Positions 20,194-22,943 of a stretch of DNA of 22,943 nt are shown here, piece by piece (the stretch's first letter is position 1; the number at the start of each line of letters is the position of its first letter). Under the pieces are notes generated by a model. That model made no database searches and was not told the DNA's origin. It worked only from the letters and a program-made list of their open reading frames with translations. The position numbers were made by a program, and so were the translations under genes. Source of the DNA: Botryosphaeria dothidea (Eukaryota > Ascomycota > Dothideomycetes > Botryosphaeriales > Botryosphaeriaceae); NCBI GenBank assembly GCA_011503125.2, contig WWBZ02000020.1, positions 1 through 22,943 on the forward strand, given 5' to 3'.

Positions 20194-20478
20194 ATGCCGA
20201 GCACTGGATTCGAAGGCTACGCGGCCGTGACGGGAGGGGCAAGCGGCAATTCGAAACGAACAAGCTGTGGCCAAGATCTGAAGCACTTTGCCCAACCGGG
20301 CGTACGTCAGCAAGAGTATCAGAAATCGTACGATTTGCCTGACAACCAAGGAATATTTTGTATGAGATTTGGCGATGCAGCGCACGCAGCAAGCGACCAC
20401 CGGCGTGACAACATCGCCATCATGCCTCCACATCCTCGCCGCAAATCAATCATCTCCAAACAATATAAGCCAAGATGA
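20194..20478 (+). CDS. Short ORF with SDR-like N-terminus, doubtful
   Basis: A 94-codon ATG-started frame begins MPSTGFEGYAAVTGGASG. The last part looks like the first strand and glycine loop of a short-chain dehydrogenase. The normal continuation (Ile-Gly-Arg and a helix) is missing, and later residues show no SDR motif. It may be a gene remnant, a first exon of a spliced gene, or chance. No good donor site follows the motif. Confidence 0.2.
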   Translation: MPSTGFEGYAAVTGGASGNSKRTSCGQDLKHFAQPGVRQQEYQKSYDLPDNQGIFCMRFGDAAHAASDHRRDNIAIMPPHPRRKSIISKQYKPR

Positions 20479-20946
20479 ACCTGAATCCGTATTCATGTGC
20501 CATTTGCATCCAGGGCGTGGTTGTTGATCTATCATACTTTTTGAAGCAGATTAGTGGATGACAGCGTTTGAAATGATTCCGACTTTCCCCCCTTTGCTCC
20601 GAGTCGTTGTCTCGAGTAACCTGCTCACTTCCCGAGAGTCTCCTTGCTGGTGCAGAATGCTGCCGTCTTTGCCGTATCCCCTGTTTGGTGTAGCGCAACC
20701 CCTATTTTTTTCGGCAAGAGGCTAGCCCTGCGAGATGCAAAGGTGTAACATGTGCTCCGCCGCAGCTCGGAGACTCGGGGGTTTATCATTTCCGCACGCT
20801 TACGCTACCTATAACGAGGACACGCCACACCTCTTCAAAAATATTTCGAGACGGGTCTATTGGTACACTGTGACGCCTGAGACAACACTGTTGCATGCTC
20901 CATGTGTTGAGACAAGAGAGACCCAATTGCGCGCGCCAGAGACAAA

Positions 20947-21371
20947 ATGGCAGACAGCCCAGTTCAACAGCTCGAAACTACCCGACCTCGCACAAAACAG
21001 AAGGTTGCCGAAAACTCCTGTTCGCCTCCAGTGCCAGCGCTAGGTCATCCACACTGACGTTTTTGCGTCGTAGAGAAAATACGGAACAGGTTCCCTTTCC
21101 CAACCTCTTGATTCCCGCGAGAACCTTGAATCCCCACTTCTTGACAAATCCCAGACGATACCTCTCAGGATCAGAACCCACCAAGCTGCCTCTATGTGGT
21201 CTGCATGCCAGTCCAGTCCCCTGTGGCATCAGTGTCGGATCGCACTGTAGAAGTCCGGATATCGAGGCCATCCTCTCGAGTTCTTCTCCCTCAGATGGAG
21301 AAAACGACAGGTAAGTGATTGAGTTGGAAACTGCTGACTTAATGCAACCGAGAAACCAAGTGGCAGTCACA
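20947..21371 (+). other. Possible multi-exon gene or relic
   Basis: A well-placed ATG (AAAATGG context) at 20947 opens a polar frame of about 36 codons. A further protein-like stretch ends at 21314 with DIEAILSSSSPSDGEND, immediately followed by a good donor GTAAGT at 21310-21315 and possible acceptors at 21354 and 21366. No single set of splices gives a clean gene, so I report only the signals. Confidence 0.15.
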
Positions 21372-21961
21372 TAGAGCCTATAGAGACTAGGGTTATGTTA
21401 TTTATTCTGCGGAAAAATTTCCTCTTCCCAATTCAATCTTCTGCCAGAGCCATTGACCACGATTGGTATGTAGCCAGTTTTTGCCCTCCAATGGTTCCAC
21501 TGGACAAGGGTCCTGGGAAGTTTCAATAAAGGAATAAAAAAAAACTTCGGAGTTTGCTTGAGCCCATGTCCAGCTGGGGAGTTTGGACTAAGTACGAAGT
21601 TCTCAAGTACACGTTTGTAGGCACAACATTGCAACAAAGAGGAAAACGGTCGAAGTCTTAAGTGGGAAGGCAGAAGTGGCCCAGGTTTTCGTAAATATGT
21701 TCGAACGTGCCGCGAAAAGCATTTAAAACATCAGCTGCATTCGTACAGTTCCCCATGTTGTGACAGCCAGTGACTTTGGACCCCGGGTAACGCTTGGCAG
21801 AATACGACATCACTTGAATATTTACCGTGTATACAATGATGCAAAAATTTACTAACAGGTTCATGGCCTAGCTGAGGGAATTTGATGTGGTTCACAAAGC
21901 TGGTCAGCCTTCGGGGGGTGCACACAATGAAATATAATGTTAACAGGCCGCACTCTCTGTC

Positions 21962-22080
21962 ACGTACGACCATAGGTCGCAGAATATAGGGCTTCCCGTC
22001 CGCTCAGCCGTACTCAAGCTGCGAACCGGCCGATTAGTACTCAAGTGGGTGACCATTGGGGAATCCCGGCTGTTGTACGT
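21962..22080 (+). rRNA. 5S ribosomal RNA
   Basis: The 119-nt segment matches the fungal 5S pattern along its whole length. It starts ACGTACGACCATA, contains GGGCTTCCCGTCCGCTCAGC in the middle and GTGGGTGACCA further on, and ends GGCTGTTGTACGT. The first nine bases pair fully with the last nine (helix I, one G-U). Helix II also closes (21977-21982 with 22019-22024). The internal pol III control region lies within the transcript. It is a lone copy, consistent with the dispersed 5S genes of filamentous ascomycetes. Intact pairing suggests a working gene rather than a pseudogene. Confidence 0.95.
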
Positions 22081-22085
22081 TTTTT
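22080..22085 (+). terminator. RNA polymerase III T-run terminator of the 5S gene
   Basis: Six T immediately at the end of helix I, followed by a G and four more T. Confidence 0.85.
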
Positions 22086-22943
22086 GTTTTGCTCGGTCAT
22101 CTTTTTTGGCCGCCATGTGGGGGCCGAGGGTGGACCCGGACATCTTTTAGCGGGCTACCTCCACAAATAACGGGATTACAAATGCGAAATAAGATCGGTG
22201 AAAACTGGACGAAAAGTTTTAAGAAAGAGATAGTTGGAATTGAAATGCAGGAGTGGGCGAAGTCTAGTCTTACTCTGGGGAGGCGAGATGCCAAGCGAAA
22301 CAGCGCAGGAATGTCTACCCAATCGGCGCATTTTCCGAGCTAAAGATCCTCAGTAGAAAACAGCCCGTGCTTGCATGCATGGTTGCATACGGAGTAATCC
22401 CCGACACTTGACGCTGGTGTATGAGCCCACATCCTGACCTTGCCCTTATCAGTCCGGCCCAACCACTTCCGTGAACACACCCATGCAGCGCTATACAATA
22501 TGAGAAGAAAGGAGCCTTGCCCCATAGCTATCCTTGCTCCCTTCCCCCGAATCTCTTCAGCCGACTTCGGCAACGCCCGCTCTGTCTGTGCGGTCGGGCT
22601 TACTCCGTCCATTCTCTCACTTTACTCCGACGCATATCGTATACAAAATCCGCAGACGAATAATCAAACAATATCAATCGGCTGTTCCCTCCACGCTCCT
22701 AGTTTACCCTTGCAATGTCTGGCTTATCTTAGGTAGCAGAACTTTTCACAAGCATTCGGATCGCAAGACGTTACCGAACAAGCTTGTGACTCCTCCTTGA
22801 CGAATGCGCAATACCCATGGCGTCAAGCGAGCCGAGCGCGAGCCTGATGATCGAGCTTCGAATGAATTGCTTCCTCCGCAATGGTGCACAGTTGGCTAAA
22901 TTGGCTGTATAAGCATGAATCAGTTTGAAAAAGATACACACGC
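22086..22943. other. Right flank, no supported gene
   Basis: No recognisable coding region or RNA. The 22520-22740 part is pyrimidine-rich on the plus strand and could be promoter or leader sequence for a gene beyond the edge. A 32-codon ATG frame at 22817-22915 is too short to judge. Confidence 0.4.

Larger units (their letters stand above)
19858..21961. other. 2.1 kb region with only weak gene candidates
   Basis: Begins with the noxB 3' untranslated region (T-runs near 19905 and 19995). Two weak protein-like stretches are noted separately (20194-20478 and 20947-21371). The rest, including 21400-21960, contains short open frames on both strands that resemble nothing I know and no repeats I can define. 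Confidence 0.4.

Noticed and set aside
22817..22915. 32-codon ORF at the right edge
   Set aside because: Too short; no donor site visible before the stop to connect it to an exon outside the window.
1..22943. CRISPR arrays, LTRs, DNA-transposon terminal repeats, secondary-metabolite core enzymes
   Set aside because: Looked for and not seen; the only clear mobile element is the LINE.

Overview
The window looks like nuclear DNA of a filamentous ascomycete (Pezizomycotina). The signs are short GT-AG introns of about 49-67 bp with CTAAC-like branch sites, a LINE relic whose damage follows the repeat-induced point mutation (RIP) pattern, a fungal NADPH oxidase, and a dispersed single 5S rRNA gene. 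I cannot fix the class or genus from sequence alone. All gene models were read by eye by joining exons.

Left part (1-9.8 kb), accessory in character: about 0.9 kb with no supported gene; a roughly 5.6 kb decayed Tad1/I-like LINE (about 940-6530, + strand) with gag-like zinc knuckles, an endonuclease, a reverse transcriptase and a (ATCT)n tail; a five-exon gene for a 165-residue small secreted protein (6747-7475, minus strand) that no single ORF reveals; then a 5'-truncated, twice-frameshifted fragment resembling the C-terminal membrane part of the GPI-transamidase subunit GAA1 (about 7870-8683).

Right part (9.8-22.9 kb), more conserved: a 744-residue protein with an N-terminal VOC/glyoxalase-fold domain, a glycine-zipper segment and a very long Ser/Ala/Lys-rich tail (9839-12125, minus); the ribosome-biogenesis methyltransferase EMG1/NEP1 (14244-15315, minus); a classical short-chain dehydrogenase (16112-16951, plus); an NADPH oxidase best placed as NoxB (18054-19857, plus); and a structurally sound 5S rRNA gene (21962-22080, plus) with a pol III T-run terminator.

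The genes do not form an obvious pathway. EMG1 and the 5S gene serve ribosome production, NoxB makes superoxide for developmental or invasive signalling, and the SDR and VOC proteins are enzymes of unknown substrate. The most notable points are the hidden secreted-protein gene sitting between a RIP-mutated retroelement and a broken copy of a normally essential gene, and the unusual VOC-plus-disordered-tail protein.
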